This document shows, piece after piece, positions 26,215 through 35,893 of a stretch of 64,000 nt of DNA. The stretch comes from Methanocalculus natronophilus (lineage in GTDB: Archaea; Halobacteriota; Methanomicrobia; Methanomicrobiales; Methanocorpusculaceae), in NCBI RefSeq assembly GCF_038751955.1, contig NZ_JBCEXH010000001.1, forward strand, positions 142,300 through 206,299. The letters are read 5' to 3'. The notes beneath the pieces are model-generated. The model was not told where the DNA came from. It saw nothing but the letters and a program-made list of their open reading frames with translations, and ran no database searches. Made by a program: the position numbers and the translations under genes. The stretch's first letter is position 1; each line of letters opens with the position of its first letter.

Positions 26215-26892
26215 ATGCGACCATACGTCATCATCAATGCCGCAATGAGTGCCGATGGAAAAATATCAACCCGGGAACGGAGACAGGTCAGAATATCCGG
26301 ACAGGAGGACTTTGCCCGTGTTGACAGGATGCGTGCGGATGTGGATGCAATTCTTGTCGGTATCGGGACAGTGCGATCAGATGATCCGTCGTTAACCGTC
26401 AAATCTCCCGCCCTCAGGGAGGATCGGAGAAGGCGTGGAAGAGATGAGAACCCGGTGAGGATCGTCATCGATTCACGGGGGGAGACACAACCCACTGCAG
26501 ACATTCTCAACAAAGGTGAGGGGAAGCGGCTGATTGCAGTCACATCCGCTGCAGACCAAAACAGAGTACGGGAGCTCTCAAGGCACGCTGAGATCATCTC
26601 GTGCGGCGATGATACAGTTGATCTCACCTGCCTCCTCAGAGAACTGCAGGTGCGCGGGATCAACACACTGATGGTCGAGGGTGGCGGAAGCGTGATATGG
26701 TCGTTTATCAGCCAGGGGCTCTTTGATGAACTTAACGTCTACCTGGGCGCAATGATCATCGGCGGCAGTACTTCCCCGACGTTAGCAGATGGAGAAGGAT
26801 TTATTGACGAGTCCCAATTCCCCGGGCTTGTCCTTGATGATGTCCAGCGGATGGATGATGGCCTCCTCATCAGGTGGAAGAAAAAAGTGTGA
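26215..26892 (+). CDS. arfC: 2,5-diamino-6-ribosylamino-4(3H)-pyrimidinone 5'-phosphate reductase
   Basis: Riboflavin/F420 precursor pathway: NAD(P)H reduction of the ribosylamino side chain to ribitylamino. At 225 residues it is the stand-alone archaeal type, related to the RibD C-terminal reductase and to DHFR. Motifs: the N-terminal RPYVIINAAMSADGKIST, DAILVGIGTVRSDDPSLTV, and the NADPH loop MVEGGGSVIWSFI. The ATG directly follows the promoter region. It converges with a lipoprotein gene 14 bp away. Confidence 0.92.
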   Translation: MRPYVIINAAMSADGKISTRERRQVRISGQEDFARVDRMRADVDAILVGIGTVRSDDPSLTVKSPALREDRRRRGRDENPVRIVIDSRGETQPTADILNKGEGKRLIAVTSAADQNRVRELSRHAEIISCGDDTVDLTCLLRELQVRGINTLMVEGGGSVIWSFISQGLFDELNVYLGAMIIGGSTSPTLADGEGFIDESQFPGLVLDDVQRMDDGLLIRWKKKV

Positions 26893-26906
26893 GAACAGCT
26901 GGCAGA

Positions 26907-27374
26907 TTACAGCTCTCTCACATGGATTCTGTCATAGACGACGACAACTTCGCCCGTCATATAGTAGGCAGTTGCCTTGATCCGATCCACCCCACGTGTC
27001 CCGGTAAAGGTGATGGATTTCCCCCGTGCAAGAGGCCGTTCAATACTCTGCTCTTCGATCCTGCCGTCTGATGCATACATCGTCACATCTATCCGGGTAA
27101 CAAAGGTCATCCCTTCTCCTCCATCAAACTGAACCCTGATCTCATTTTTTATCGGGTCCTTGACGGCTGATACAGAGATTGCCTTTCCAGCAGGCATCTG
27201 GCCAAGCGGTCCCGGAGTGAGTTGTAACTCCGCTGGAGCCTCATCAGGCTCAACAGGTGTCTCAACAGGAGCAGGTGTTGGAATCAGCTCTTCAACCGGT
27301 GTTTCAGCACATCCTGCCACGACAAGTGCAAGAGTGAGCAGGAGAGCTATCAGCAGAAAGTGTCTGGTTCTCAT
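26907..27374 (-). CDS. Secreted lipoprotein, 155 aa
   Basis: Signal peptide with a lipobox: RTRHFLLIALLLTLALVVAGC, lipid attachment at C22. A Pro/Thr/Glu-rich linker (residues 24-60) is followed by one compact beta-rich domain of about 90 residues (KNEIRVQFDGGEGMTFVTRI ... AYYMTGEVVVVYDRIHV). Similar tethered domains are common in methanogen genomes; function unknown. It stands alone. Confidence 0.8.
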   Translation of the reverse strand: MRTRHFLLIALLLTLALVVAGCAETPVEELIPTPAPVETPVEPDEAPAELQLTPGPLGQMPAGKAISVSAVKDPIKNEIRVQFDGGEGMTFVTRIDVTMYASDGRIEEQSIERPLARGKSITFTGTRGVDRIKATAYYMTGEVVVVYDRIHVREL

Positions 27375-27441
27375 ATGCCAGAATAGGATGAAACAACTAT
27401 ATTATGCTATCGTACAGCCGGATTCACCCGCCCTCTTCCGG

Positions 27442-28293
27442 CTACTTTCTGATCTGCCGGGTTTTGCCTATATTTTCTTCCAGTTTCAGGATATAGCCGA
27501 TGATATCTTTTCGGATATTCTTTCTCAGCAGGACTTTCATATGAACTGCCTTCCTCTTTCCTGCCCTGTTCTGGATAATGATGTCATGGCCTGTTCCGAT
27601 GACGACACTCTCCCGGATGGCTTCCCACAGGGTATCATATTGTTTCGTCGTTAGTGAAGCCATCTTAAAACTGACGATTTTATCGATTGGGTGGAAAAAC
27701 GCCTTTTTATGAGCCAGTCCAAGGATATGTTCGGCATAGGGGTTCATGAAGAGGACGCGGCCGCGTGGGTCGAGAAACAACACACCCTGGTCAAGATGAA
27801 GAAGTTCCTTGAATTTCCGGTTATCGTTTCCGGAACGGTACTGGGAGTTCTCATAGGAGTTGATTGCTATCTCGATCGCACTGAAGAGTTCACGATCGGT
27901 AAATGGTTTGGTCACATACCCAAACGGCTGTGCTGCTTTTGCCCGTGCCAGGACATCACTGCTGTAATGAGCTGTGCAGAATACGATAGGTATTGAGAAG
28001 AACTGGAAAATGACTGTTGCTGCCGAGATGCCATCTGCCCTGCCCTCGAGTCCGATATCCATCAGTACAAGATCAGGATTGGATTCAATCGCCTGCATGA
28101 CCGCCTCATCAGCAGAAGCCGCAACCCCGGCCACCCCATACCCGAGTTTTCTGAGCATGACAGTGAGCATCTGTACAATCAGGGGGTCGTCTTCAACAAT
28201 CAGTATCTGCTTAACAGCCATCACCTTCCAGGCAGGAATATTTGTATTTCTGATTAGAGTATTCGATAGATCACCTTTTAATGATTTCTTCAT
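27442..28293 (-). CDS. Response regulator with receiver and PAS domain
   Basis: Receiver domain begins at VKQILIVEDDPLIV; the phospho-acceptor is the D in LVLMDIGLEG, the conserved T is in FCTAHYSS, and the lysine in VTKPFTD. The C-terminal ~110 residues form a PAS-like sensor (DQGVLFLDPRGRVLFMNPYAEHILGL). This receiver-PAS arrangement is frequent in methanogens and lacks a DNA-binding output. Start is uncertain: ATG 28293 has only a weak ribosome site; ATG 28221 (24 codons later) begins exactly at the receiver but its GGAAGGTG abuts the ATG. Confidence 0.88.
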   Translation of the reverse strand: MKKSLKGDLSNTLIRNTNIPAWKVMAVKQILIVEDDPLIVQMLTVMLRKLGYGVAGVAASADEAVMQAIESNPDLVLMDIGLEGRADGISAATVIFQFFSIPIVFCTAHYSSDVLARAKAAQPFGYVTKPFTDRELFSAIEIAINSYENSQYRSGNDNRKFKELLHLDQGVLFLDPRGRVLFMNPYAEHILGLAHKKAFFHPIDKIVSFKMASLTTKQYDTLWEAIRESVVIGTGHDIIIQNRAGKRKAVHMKVLLRKNIRKDIIGYILKLEENIGKTRQIRK

Positions 28294-28349
28294 TATTTCT
28301 TCATTCCGCCTGCCGGATCATACACCTTCATGATTCTTTTCAGAAACTA

Positions 28350-28361
28350 TTATTATAATTC
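28350..28361 (+). promoter_or_regulatory. TATA region of the DUF2193 operon
   Basis: TTATTATAATTC, about 25-30 bp before the centre of the palindrome at 28379-28398. The transcription start therefore probably falls inside the palindrome. Confidence 0.55.
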
Positions 28362-28378
28362 AGAACTATCCCCAGCTT

Positions 28379-28398
28379 TAATCGGATCGATCCGATTA
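28379..28398. promoter_or_regulatory. Perfect 20-bp palindrome, likely operator
   Basis: Half-site TAATCGGATC followed by its exact reverse complement. It overlaps the predicted transcription start and lies 16 bp before the DUF2193 ATG, with the ribosome site (GAGGTG) just after it. A palindrome of this length by chance at a promoter is very unlikely; a dimeric repressor or activator is the simplest reading. Confidence 0.7.
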
Positions 28399-28413
28399 TG
28401 AGAGGTGTGACAA

Positions 28414-29913
28414 ATGACAAAACTCTATCGAAAAATTATCGCTGAGGCGATGGCTGCCCAACGGGCAGATGTTGAGACCATTAAGCAGAAGCGGGGGACG
28501 CAGTTCACCCTGTCAGATGTTGAGCCCTATGTGGAGGCTGTGAAGAAGATGATGCCCATTGAAGGGCAGAGTGAAGCAGTCATTAATCTCCACAAGACAT
28601 CGGTTGTATCCCATTTCAACGCCTTAAATGGACTTACAAAGACTATACGCCCGGAAGACGACCCGTTTGTTGAGCATTACCAGACACCGGTTGTGCTTGA
28701 GATCCTCTCTGACGAGGACAAATCATTTGCCAAGAGCATGGATGCCTTTGTCAGCCGGATTGGCAAGTCTGAGGCGCTCATCGGGCGTGAATCTGCACGC
28801 CGCTATGCAGGATTCTACGGACCAACCTGTGTGGTCGACTTTGCGCTGATCCCGGGGAGCACAAGTGCCGTTGTGAACCAGATCCTGAAAAAGACAGATA
28901 TTCCTGAAGCTCACAAAAAAACAATACTGGCAGCAAAATCCTGGGGAATGAACACATCATATGGTGTCGGGGAAGTCTTTGCCACACAGATCGAGGAAGG
29001 CGACACCCTTGCTGATGCAAGCGCAAAAGAGGTGAAACAGATCCAGGAGATCTATAAGAATCCAGTGAAAGCCCAGGCTGAGCTGATGGATGGCGCCGGC
29101 CACACCTCATTTGATGTCAGGAAATACATGGACAAGTACCGGGAGCATATCACCCCTGCAGTGAAGGCAGCAATTGATGATGGCGTCCATTATGGGAATA
29201 TCGTCACAATCCCCGCATACTGTGTCGGAGATATTGCCCACCATATCGCACAGTCCACATTCAACATGTGCAAGGATGACGTGATCATGGCAACCATTGA
29301 CGCAGTCACCGGTGTGATGGAGAAGACGCTGGATGCCGGTGTCGATACCATGAAGAGCGAGTTCGATATCCTCTCGGTTGCAACCGGTGCATCAGCCTGT
29401 GCAACAGAATATATCCTGGAACTCGACGGATTCAACGCACCGATGATCGTTGATCTCCTCACCAAGCGCTTCCACAACCTCGTCCAGCTCAACCCGACCA
29501 GGGGTGCTGCTGCTGAACTGCATAACTGCGACTTCATGGATATGCTCTACCGGGGATGGAAGATCCTTGACCGGGCACGGAGAGGAACTGCCGGATCAGG
29601 CGAGAAGCTCGTCCCGAAAGTGGCTGGCTGTGAGATCGATCTCTCTCCGATACACGAGAACGAGGTGCTGATGAACCCGCAATGGTATGCATACCCCGCC
29701 TGTGCCATCACCGTGAGGGCATCAGCCCTGATGCGGCTCTCAGACTACCCGTGCCTGCTGACAAGTGAGCCGGTAACTGCCACGATGATGACCAATATCA
29801 TCGCCCTCAACAAGGAATGGGCAGCAGCCCCGGTTCGTGCCTGCAAGGATTGTGCAGCCGCATGCCTTGTTGACTTCAGGCACCAGTACTGTGAATACAA
29901 GGATGCAGTCTGA
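28414..29913 (+). CDS. DUF2193 family protein
   Basis: A 499-residue soluble protein that I place in DUF2193, a family known from methanogens and of unknown function. The start reads KLYRKIIAEAMAAQRADVETIK. Conserved-looking acidic and histidine residues (GAGHTSFDVRKYMDKY, VGDIAHHIAQSTFNMC) hint at a metal or cofactor site, and a C-terminal cysteine cluster CKDCAAACLVDF could bind a metal or Fe-S centre. The start has GAGGTG eight bases upstream. It is first in an operon with DUF2180 and an aquaporin. Confidence 0.85.
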   Translation: MTKLYRKIIAEAMAAQRADVETIKQKRGTQFTLSDVEPYVEAVKKMMPIEGQSEAVINLHKTSVVSHFNALNGLTKTIRPEDDPFVEHYQTPVVLEILSDEDKSFAKSMDAFVSRIGKSEALIGRESARRYAGFYGPTCVVDFALIPGSTSAVVNQILKKTDIPEAHKKTILAAKSWGMNTSYGVGEVFATQIEEGDTLADASAKEVKQIQEIYKNPVKAQAELMDGAGHTSFDVRKYMDKYREHITPAVKAAIDDGVHYGNIVTIPAYCVGDIAHHIAQSTFNMCKDDVIMATIDAVTGVMEKTLDAGVDTMKSEFDILSVATGASACATEYILELDGFNAPMIVDLLTKRFHNLVQLNPTRGAAAELHNCDFMDMLYRGWKILDRARRGTAGSGEKLVPKVAGCEIDLSPIHENEVLMNPQWYAYPACAITVRASALMRLSDYPCLLTSEPVTATMMTNIIALNKEWAAAPVRACKDCAAACLVDFRHQYCEYKDAV

Positions 29914-29928
29914 TCCGTGGTGAAGACC

Positions 29929-30135
29929 ATGAAATGCTATATCTGTGCAGAACAGGGAAAAGACACCGATGCTGTTGCAATCTGTATTGTATGCGGCATG
30001 GGTGTCTGTATGGACCATGCAATACGGGAAGAGATCGAGAAATGGGAGGGTGGATATCCCTTCCCGGCAAAGAAGCTCAAACTGAGCATCCCACGCATTC
30101 TCTGCCCTCCATGCTATAATGCAATGAAATCGTGA
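29929..30135 (+). CDS. DUF2180 small zinc-binding protein, 68 aa
   Basis: ATG 29929 with GGTGA five bases upstream (two in-frame GTGs earlier are less likely). The peptide has CYIC at residues 3-6, CIVCGMGVC around 19-27, MDH, and CPPC near the end, forming a B-box-like double zinc finger. It belongs to the DUF2180 family of archaeal small proteins. Situated 15 bp after DUF2193, and before the aquaporin; probably a regulatory or scaffold protein of this operon. Confidence 0.85.
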   Translation: MKCYICAEQGKDTDAVAICIVCGMGVCMDHAIREEIEKWEGGYPFPAKKLKLSIPRILCPPCYNAMKS

Positions 30136-30144
30136 GGTGCGGAG

Positions 30145-30882
30145 ATGTCTCTACTGAAAAAATGTGTTGCTGAGCTTATCGGAACATTTATGCTCGTCTT
30201 CTTTGGAGCAGGTGCAGCCGCAATAACCCTGATGCTTGCAAAAGGAGAACAACCCATGTCTGATTTTAGTATCGGTATTGGGTATCTCGGTGGACTTGGG
30301 GACTGGCTTGCCATCGGTCTTGCCTTTGGTCTTGTAATAGCCGCTTCCATTTACGCACTCGGAAGAATATCCGGCGCCCATATCAACCCGGCTGTAACGA
30401 TTGCACTCTGGGCAACAAAACGGTTCCCAACCAGAGAAGTGCCACCCTATATCATCGCCCAGCTCATCGGAGCAACTATGGCAAGTGTTCTCTTCTTTGC
30501 CTGCGCAGGTCCTGAATCGGTCACCACCGGCGGACTTGGTGCAACTGCCCCCTTCCCGGGTATCACCTATAGCCAGGCGATCCTGGTTGAGGCCATTGGA
30601 ACATTCCTCCTGATGCTTGTCATCATGGGGGTGGCAGTTGATAAACGGGCACCCGAGGGCTTTGCAGGGCTGACCATCGGTCTTACGGTAGCAGGTATCA
30701 TCACCACAATCGGAAACATTTCAGGTTCAGCAATCAATCCGGCCCGTACATTTGGCCCCTATGTCGGAAACACCCTTTTCGGCGGTGATAACCTCTGGGA
30801 GTTCTTCCCGATCTATGTCATTGGCCCGATAGCTGGTGCACTGGTTGCAGTATTCCTCTATGACTGGCTGAACTCTGAGTAA
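30145..30882 (+). CDS. MIP family aquaporin (AqpM-like)
   Basis: A 245-residue channel of six membrane helices with two half-helices carrying NPA motifs: HINPAVT (N81) and AINPARTFGP (N198). The arginine after the second NPA is the selectivity-filter Arg. Isoleucine precedes both Asn, as in archaeal AqpM, which conducts water and also small neutral solutes such as glycerol, CO2 or H2S poorly or well depending on the filter. The ribosome site lies in the 9-bp gap after DUF2180, so the three genes form one operon. Confidence 0.92.
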   Translation: MSLLKKCVAELIGTFMLVFFGAGAAAITLMLAKGEQPMSDFSIGIGYLGGLGDWLAIGLAFGLVIAASIYALGRISGAHINPAVTIALWATKRFPTREVPPYIIAQLIGATMASVLFFACAGPESVTTGGLGATAPFPGITYSQAILVEAIGTFLLMLVIMGVAVDKRAPEGFAGLTIGLTVAGIITTIGNISGSAINPARTFGPYVGNTLFGGDNLWEFFPIYVIGPIAGALVAVFLYDWLNSE

Positions 30883-30961
30883 GCATCCGAAAACGGCCAC
30901 ATACAAACTCCAACCATCACCCTTTTTACATACACCATCCAATCGAGAAGACGATTATATC

Positions 30962-31531
30962 ATGGCAACAGTAATCCTGATGAACGCAAGCCCCCGTGCA
31001 GGGGGGAATACCGAATGTCTGCTTGAAGAATGCAGAAAGGCAATCGAGGCAGAAGGTGTCGGAACAAAAATTATCAGCCTCCGGGGAAAGCAGATAGCAT
31101 CCTGCATTGCATGCTACTCCTGCAAAAAGACCGGGAAATGTGCACTTGATGATGGTGTGAACGAGATGATCGAGGAGATCCGCTCGGCCGATGGCCTGGT
31201 TCTTGCAAGCCCGGTCTATTTTGGAACGGCACGTGGAGATCTGATGGCTGCCATCCAGAGGATCGGTATGGTGTCGCGTGGGAATGACCAGTTCCTCTCA
31301 CGAATGGTCGGCGGACCAATTGCAGTAGCACGAAGAGGCGGGCACACGGCGACGATCCAGGAACTCCTGATGTTCTATCTTATCAATGACATGATCGTCT
31401 GCGGATCAACCTACTGGAACATGGCCTTTGGCAAAGAAGCCGGTGAAGTGCAGTCAGATACCGAAGGACTTGACACTATCCGGAGATTTGGAGAGAATGT
31501 CGGGTTCTGTGTACAAAAGCTAAAAAAATAA
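30962..31531 (+). CDS. Flavodoxin-fold NADPH-dependent FMN reductase / iron-sulfur flavoprotein-like
   Basis: A 189-residue FMN-binding protein: phosphate loop NASPRAGGNTE (residues 9-19), cysteine motif CIACYSCKKTGKC (46-58), and FMN ring loop SPVYFGTARGD. The cysteine spacing resembles that of iron-sulfur flavoproteins of methanogens (Isf), which pass electrons between ferredoxin and O2/peroxide, but also occurs in NADPH:FMN reductases without a cluster. Possible leaderless start; a TATA-like TTTTTACATAC lies about 35 bp upstream. Confidence 0.85.
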   Translation: MATVILMNASPRAGGNTECLLEECRKAIEAEGVGTKIISLRGKQIASCIACYSCKKTGKCALDDGVNEMIEEIRSADGLVLASPVYFGTARGDLMAAIQRIGMVSRGNDQFLSRMVGGPIAVARRGGHTATIQELLMFYLINDMIVCGSTYWNMAFGKEAGEVQSDTEGLDTIRRFGENVGFCVQKLKK

Positions 31532-31542
31532 TAATTTTTTTT
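31524..31542. terminator. Bidirectional A/T terminator between convergent genes
   Basis: AAAAAAATAATAATTTTTTTT spans the stop of the flavoprotein gene and the stop of the opposing DUF473 gene; T8 on plus and T7 on minus serve both transcripts. Confidence 0.5.
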
Positions 31543-31933
31543 ATACCGCATGGAAGCAGGTGCATTTGATAACATCCACGGTTGTGGCCTTGCAATAGCT
31601 ATTCTCGATGACGCTTTTGATAATTGAGGTGCCACAGTACCGCAGCTTCACCCGTGCAGACGTTCGTTCACGTTCCTCAAAAAATGACCCATGCGAAAAC
31701 TCCACCATCCGTTTCATGGAGATTGATACCGCCTGAACCTCCAGGATAATGCCTGAGTCTCCGGTTGAGAGATCTTCTGGGGCTACGTGTGTCAGAAAGA
31801 GATGATCTCCCGGATTAACCTCCGAGAGTGTCACGATATTATGTGCGCTCTGGAGTTCAATGGTACGTGGTTTGCCCTGTTTCAGATCGGTAATAACCTG
31901 TGGAGAAATACCTGTTAATGCTGCAACATTCAT
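31541..31933 (-). CDS. DUF473 family protein
   Basis: A 130-residue archaeal protein assigned by recall to DUF473 (opening MNVAALTGISPQVITDLK; middle GDHLFLTHVAPEDLSTGDSG). Function unknown; a beta-rich fold is likely. A GTG lies three codons earlier, but the ATG at 31933 has GGGTGAG five bases upstream. It overlaps the end of the PAC2 gene closely (stop at 31939-31941), so they are co-transcribed. The last residues (KATTVDVIKCTCFHAV) carry two cysteines. Confidence 0.7.
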   Translation of the reverse strand: MNVAALTGISPQVITDLKQGKPRTIELQSAHNIVTLSEVNPGDHLFLTHVAPEDLSTGDSGIILEVQAVSISMKRMVEFSHGSFFEERERTSARVKLRYCGTSIIKSVIENSYCKATTVDVIKCTCFHAV

Positions 31934-31938
31934 AGTGC

Positions 31939-32664
31939 TCACCCATACATCGGCAGATTTTCCTTCTTCTGGGGTACTTCCGAAGACTGCACTTCCTCAG
32001 CAAACTGCTGCATCGTCGCCTCGATCTCCTCTGCCTGTTCAAGGAGCGGGTTTGTATCAACATTCAGTTCATACAGCTCATTGAGTACCTCAACAGCAGA
32101 TATCGCCGCACGTGGATCCGGATTGTTCACGGTCTCTCCAAGGAGCCCGATACAGGGAATCTTCCGTAACTTGCACTCTGTGAGGAGGCTTGCGGCTATC
32201 CCGGAGATGCTTCCCATCGGGAGGATGATGGCGTGGTCTTCGATTTTTTCAACTGATTCGGCATTGCTCGCCACCCCAAAAACCCTCTTTTCGGACTCGT
32301 TTGTGATAATGCCTGCAATCGTTACGATTTCTTTGATATCGAACTGATCAAGCCAGTCAAGGATGCCATTTGCCACCTCGTAACAGATCGTCGGATGAAT
32401 CGGGATATCTGCAATAACAGCAGTATACTGCTCTTTTTCATAGATCCGGACAGCTGCATTGATAACCCCCTTCTGCATCATCGACATCGGGGGGAAGAAG
32501 CGGCTTGTGATATCACCGATATGCTCGAACTCAAGTTGTTCAACCATATACTGCAGAGCGATACTCCCTACAAGGCCAGAGCCTGGAAAACCCATCATCA
32601 CAACAGATCCCTTCCGACTGAGATCACGTGAGATGATCTTGAGATCACTTGTTTCTTTGGACAT
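31939..32664 (-). CDS. PAC2-family proteasome assembly chaperone homologue
   Basis: A 241-residue PAC2 family protein, related to eukaryotic proteasome assembly chaperone 2 and to archaeal PbaB-like proteins. Motifs: VVMMGFPGSGLVGSIALQYMVEQL, FPPMSMM, YTAVIADIPI, PMGSISGIAASLL, and the tail GLLGETVNNPDPRAA. An ATG at 32688 is in frame, but TATA-like GTATAATG at 32690-32697 favours ATG 32664 with little or no leader. Divergent from the 32699 gene. Confidence 0.85.
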   Translation of the reverse strand: MSKETSDLKIISRDLSRKGSVVMMGFPGSGLVGSIALQYMVEQLEFEHIGDITSRFFPPMSMMQKGVINAAVRIYEKEQYTAVIADIPIHPTICYEVANGILDWLDQFDIKEIVTIAGIITNESEKRVFGVASNAESVEKIEDHAIILPMGSISGIAASLLTECKLRKIPCIGLLGETVNNPDPRAAISAVEVLNELYELNVDTNPLLEQAEEIEATMQQFAEEVQSSEVPQKKENLPMYG

Positions 32665-32698
32665 TAAAATTACATAGACACCCCTCATACATTATACT

Positions 32699-33013
32699 AT
32701 GCAGGAATACCCAGTAAAGCGAGGACAGACAAAAGATCTTGTCGAGAGGATGGTTCGCGGACTCCGGGAAACATTCGGAGCCGAGCCGGTGGAGCAGGAC
32801 GGACGCTACCGGATTGCGTATGGCGCTCTCAAAAGGCTGGAAGTATGGCCGGGTGAGAAGAACAAGACTGTTTTTGTCGATACAGAATCCGATATCAACG
32901 CTGATGACGACCTTATCCTGGATACCAACAAAAAATTCAGGCTCTACCTTGATCTCCTCACCGGATTCTCCACAAAAGAGCGTGTGAAACGGGCAAAGCC
33001 AAAAGAAGAATAA
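32699..33013 (+). CDS. DUF5611-like archaeal protein, 104 aa
   Basis: Small soluble protein (QEYPVKRGQTKDLVERMV ... RYRIAYGALKRLEVWPGEKNKTVFVDTESD) that I associate with DUF5611, found in methanogens; function unknown. The basic tail (KERVKRAKPKEE) suggests nucleic-acid or ribosome contact. An AT element (TTAAAATTA, about 32664-32672) sits about 30 bp before the ATG, so the message is probably leaderless. Converges with leuS. Confidence 0.7.
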   Translation: MQEYPVKRGQTKDLVERMVRGLRETFGAEPVEQDGRYRIAYGALKRLEVWPGEKNKTVFVDTESDINADDDLILDTNKKFRLYLDLLTGFSTKERVKRAKPKEE

Positions 33014-33078
33014 TTTTTTCCCGCAGGGCACATCCAGCAGACAGCAGGAATCACACGCCCCGGGGGAGTATGAGCCTT

Positions 33079-35865
33079 CTACTCAACCACAATTGCCGGT
33101 TTGAACGGAAGAGCCATCTTCGCCTTCGGATGGCTGCTCTCTTCTGCTGCCTGTATATCCACTGCAACAGAGAACTCCTCCTCAAGAAAAGCTGCAGCCT
33201 GTGTAAATATTGCATGCTCATCAAACATCTGTGACTGGATGCTTGCAACAAGCTGCGGCGGCAGGCTGTGAATCAGTTTTGTCACCTGCGTGATCGTGTT
33301 CACAGCATCTTTTCCACGTGTCCGCATGGCCTCATCTTTCATCAGCTCTTTTGTCACCATTCTGGGATCAGCAGCAGTAGCAACCTTTCTGAAGACATCC
33401 AGCTTCCACTCAGGCGCAAGGAAGAGGGTGACCTTCTCCGGTGTAATCGGGAGGATCTTTTGAATCGACTCAATATCCTCTATGGTCCGGCCGGTCAGCT
33501 CTTCTGCAAGCTCAAGGTCAGGCCTGATCAGATCAGGCCTTGACACCGGCCATTCTGCAAATGAGACAGACCCGCTCTCTCCAAGACCCTGCCAGAGCTC
33601 CTCGCAGGTGAAGGGGATTATGGGTGCAAGCAGCCTCACCCAGGCACTGGCAACATCCCTGAGCACCGCTCCTCCTGGTGTATTGGCAGGCAGCCGTCTC
33701 CGGTACCATTTGAGATCAGACTCAATACCAAAATATGCCTCCTGGAGAGCCTGCCTGGTCTGGAAGAGTTCAAGAGCTTCTGTCGTTCTGGCTATGCGCT
33801 GCTGGAGACGGGATGCAAGCCAGTGATCCATATCTCCTCCATCGCCATGAGCGGTGTGATCATTTACATACCCGACAAACCGTTCAATCTGTTTTTTGGT
33901 CGACAAAACAAGCTCATTTCTCCAGTCAAAATCCTGCCATGGTTCAGCTGAGCCAACCAGAAACATCCTGACAGTATCTGCGCCAAACTCGTCTGCCGCA
34001 TCATCAAGGAGGAAGACGTTTCCTTTACTTGACGACATCTTCGCCCCATCAAGCAGCCCCATGCCGAAGACAACCATACCCTTTGGCTGGAGTTCATCGG
34101 GGAAGATTGCCCGGTGGTGGAAGAGCTGGAATGTCAGGTGGTTCGAGATGAGATCTTTTGCAGAGAACCTGTAGTCATATGGATACCAGTAGAGGAACTC
34201 GGCTCTCAGCTCATCAAGGGTTGCCTGCTCAACTCCCTCCGGATTTCCACGACCAAGGAAGATGTAATCAAAGACGGCGGGAGTGAGTTTTTCAGCAGGT
34301 ATCGCACTGATTTTGTGTGCGATAGTATAGTATGCCATGTAGACGGTCGAATCAGATAAGGGTTCGATGAGCCAGTCCGGATCCCAGGGAACCTTTGTGC
34401 CAAGGCCAACCCGGCGTGTGCATGCCCAGTCCTTCAGCCAGTCGACAGTGCGGTCAAATTCCACACGCACCTCAGGCGGAACAAAAGCAACCTTCTCTAC
34501 CTGGTCATGCACCTCTCTTTTCCATTCAGGGTCACTGTAGGTGAGGAACCACTGATCATCCAGAATACGGACATACGCCCTGCTTCCGCACCTGCAGACA
34601 ACCGGCTGCTGGTCAAAGTCATAGAACCAGATCGATTCATACTCCCGCTCCATCACCTCTGCAAGATCCTCCCGTGCTGACCGGACACTTTTTCCGGCAT
34701 GCACACCACAGAGTGGAAGCAGTTTTCCCCGTGAAAACTCAGCAGCATACACTTCCTGGGTGATCTCGTCCATCGCCGGATCAAGCTGGTTTTTGATACC
34801 ACGACGGAGAACAGCCTCCATAGCCGGGATCTCACCATACCCGTCCACCCTGATGAGCGGAACCGGTTTGATATCGGTATAGAGTCCGTCTGCCTGGAGA
34901 TCTGCAAGCGCGATATAATCATAGGGAGCATGTGCCGGCACACTCATGACGATACCGGATCCCATATCCGGATCGACAAAATCAGCAGGCAGTATCCGGA
35001 CTTCACCGGAGAGCGGATGGGTTACAGTCGTATCAACCAGATCAGATCCCGCCATCTCCCCTGTGATCTCCACATCATGTTTCTGCAATGCGAGTTTATC
35101 GGCTGCTTCCCGTGAGAGAAGCCAGGTGGTTCCATCAACCAGGGCTGTGACATACCTGACACCCGGGTTGATCCAGAGGTTCGTCACCCCGTAGATCGTC
35201 TCCGGCCTGAGTGTCGCACAAGGTATCAGGAAACCATCAGCCTGGAAATGAACGAAGATGAACTTCACAATCTCTGCAGCATCTCCTTCAAGCAGATCAT
35301 GATCCCCAACAGGGTTCTCGCACTGGGGACAATACTTGACCGGGTGTTCTCCCTTGACAACCCGGTTCTGCAAATAGAGATGATGAAACTGCCATTCGAT
35401 GAATTTTGAGTACTGCGGGATGATCGTGGTAAACCGTCTCCGCCAGTCGATGGAGAGACCGACCCGCCGCATCACCCGCTCATACTCATCTGAAAAGTGC
35501 TCAACAATTGCGAGAGGATCAGAAAATTTGGAGAGGATATCGCGGGGGACGTTATAGACATCGCGGTAGAGAGAGATGGTCTGCTCATCTCCGCGGGCAA
35601 TCCGCTTTGAGATCCCGATAACAGGCGATCCCGTGACATGGAACGCCATCGGATAGAGGACCTGCCGTCCTCTCATCCTCCAGAACCGTGCAATGACATC
35701 AGGTACAATATAGGTTCTGCCATGACCAACATGCATTGCCCCGCTTGGGTAGGGATAGGCGACATTGATGTAGCACTTCTCCTTTCCTGAAGGATCTGAT
35801 TCAAACGATCTCATCCATTCATCCTGTTCACCCGCACCAGAGCCACCCGGCTGTACGTCACTCAC
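33079..35865 (-). CDS. leuS: Leucyl-tRNA synthetase, archaeal type
   Basis: Charges tRNA-Leu. About 928 residues. HIGH motif as MHVGHGRT, editing (CP1) domain with [17 protein letters not shown] as AKMSSSKGN, an anticodon-binding helical domain, and a C-terminal extension. The frame begins at TTG 35883, but GTG at 35865 has GGAGG nine bases upstream, so I start there. The PIN-ATPase-KH gene ends 28 bp upstream on the same strand; the two are probably co-transcribed. Confidence 0.95.
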   Translation of the reverse strand: MSDVQPGGSGAGEQDEWMRSFESDPSGKEKCYINVAYPYPSGAMHVGHGRTYIVPDVIARFWRMRGRQVLYPMAFHVTGSPVIGISKRIARGDEQTISLYRDVYNVPRDILSKFSDPLAIVEHFSDEYERVMRRVGLSIDWRRRFTTIIPQYSKFIEWQFHHLYLQNRVVKGEHPVKYCPQCENPVGDHDLLEGDAAEIVKFIFVHFQADGFLIPCATLRPETIYGVTNLWINPGVRYVTALVDGTTWLLSREAADKLALQKHDVEITGEMAGSDLVDTTVTHPLSGEVRILPADFVDPDMGSGIVMSVPAHAPYDYIALADLQADGLYTDIKPVPLIRVDGYGEIPAMEAVLRRGIKNQLDPAMDEITQEVYAAEFSRGKLLPLCGVHAGKSVRSAREDLAEVMEREYESIWFYDFDQQPVVCRCGSRAYVRILDDQWFLTYSDPEWKREVHDQVEKVAFVPPEVRVEFDRTVDWLKDWACTRRVGLGTKVPWDPDWLIEPLSDSTVYMAYYTIAHKISAIPAEKLTPAVFDYIFLGRGNPEGVEQATLDELRAEFLYWYPYDYRFSAKDLISNHLTFQLFHHRAIFPDELQPKGMVVFGMGLLDGAKMSSSKGNVFLLDDAADEFGADTVRMFLVGSAEPWQDFDWRNELVLSTKKQIERFVGYVNDHTAHGDGGDMDHWLASRLQQRIARTTEALELFQTRQALQEAYFGIESDLKWYRRRLPANTPGGAVLRDVASAWVRLLAPIIPFTCEELWQGLGESGSVSFAEWPVSRPDLIRPDLELAEELTGRTIEDIESIQKILPITPEKVTLFLAPEWKLDVFRKVATAADPRMVTKELMKDEAMRTRGKDAVNTITQVTKLIHSLPPQLVASIQSQMFDEHAIFTQAAAFLEEEFSVAVDIQAAEESSHPKAKMALPFKPAIVVE

Positions 35866-35893
35866 AATAATCCGCCTCCACAATAATTTTTAT

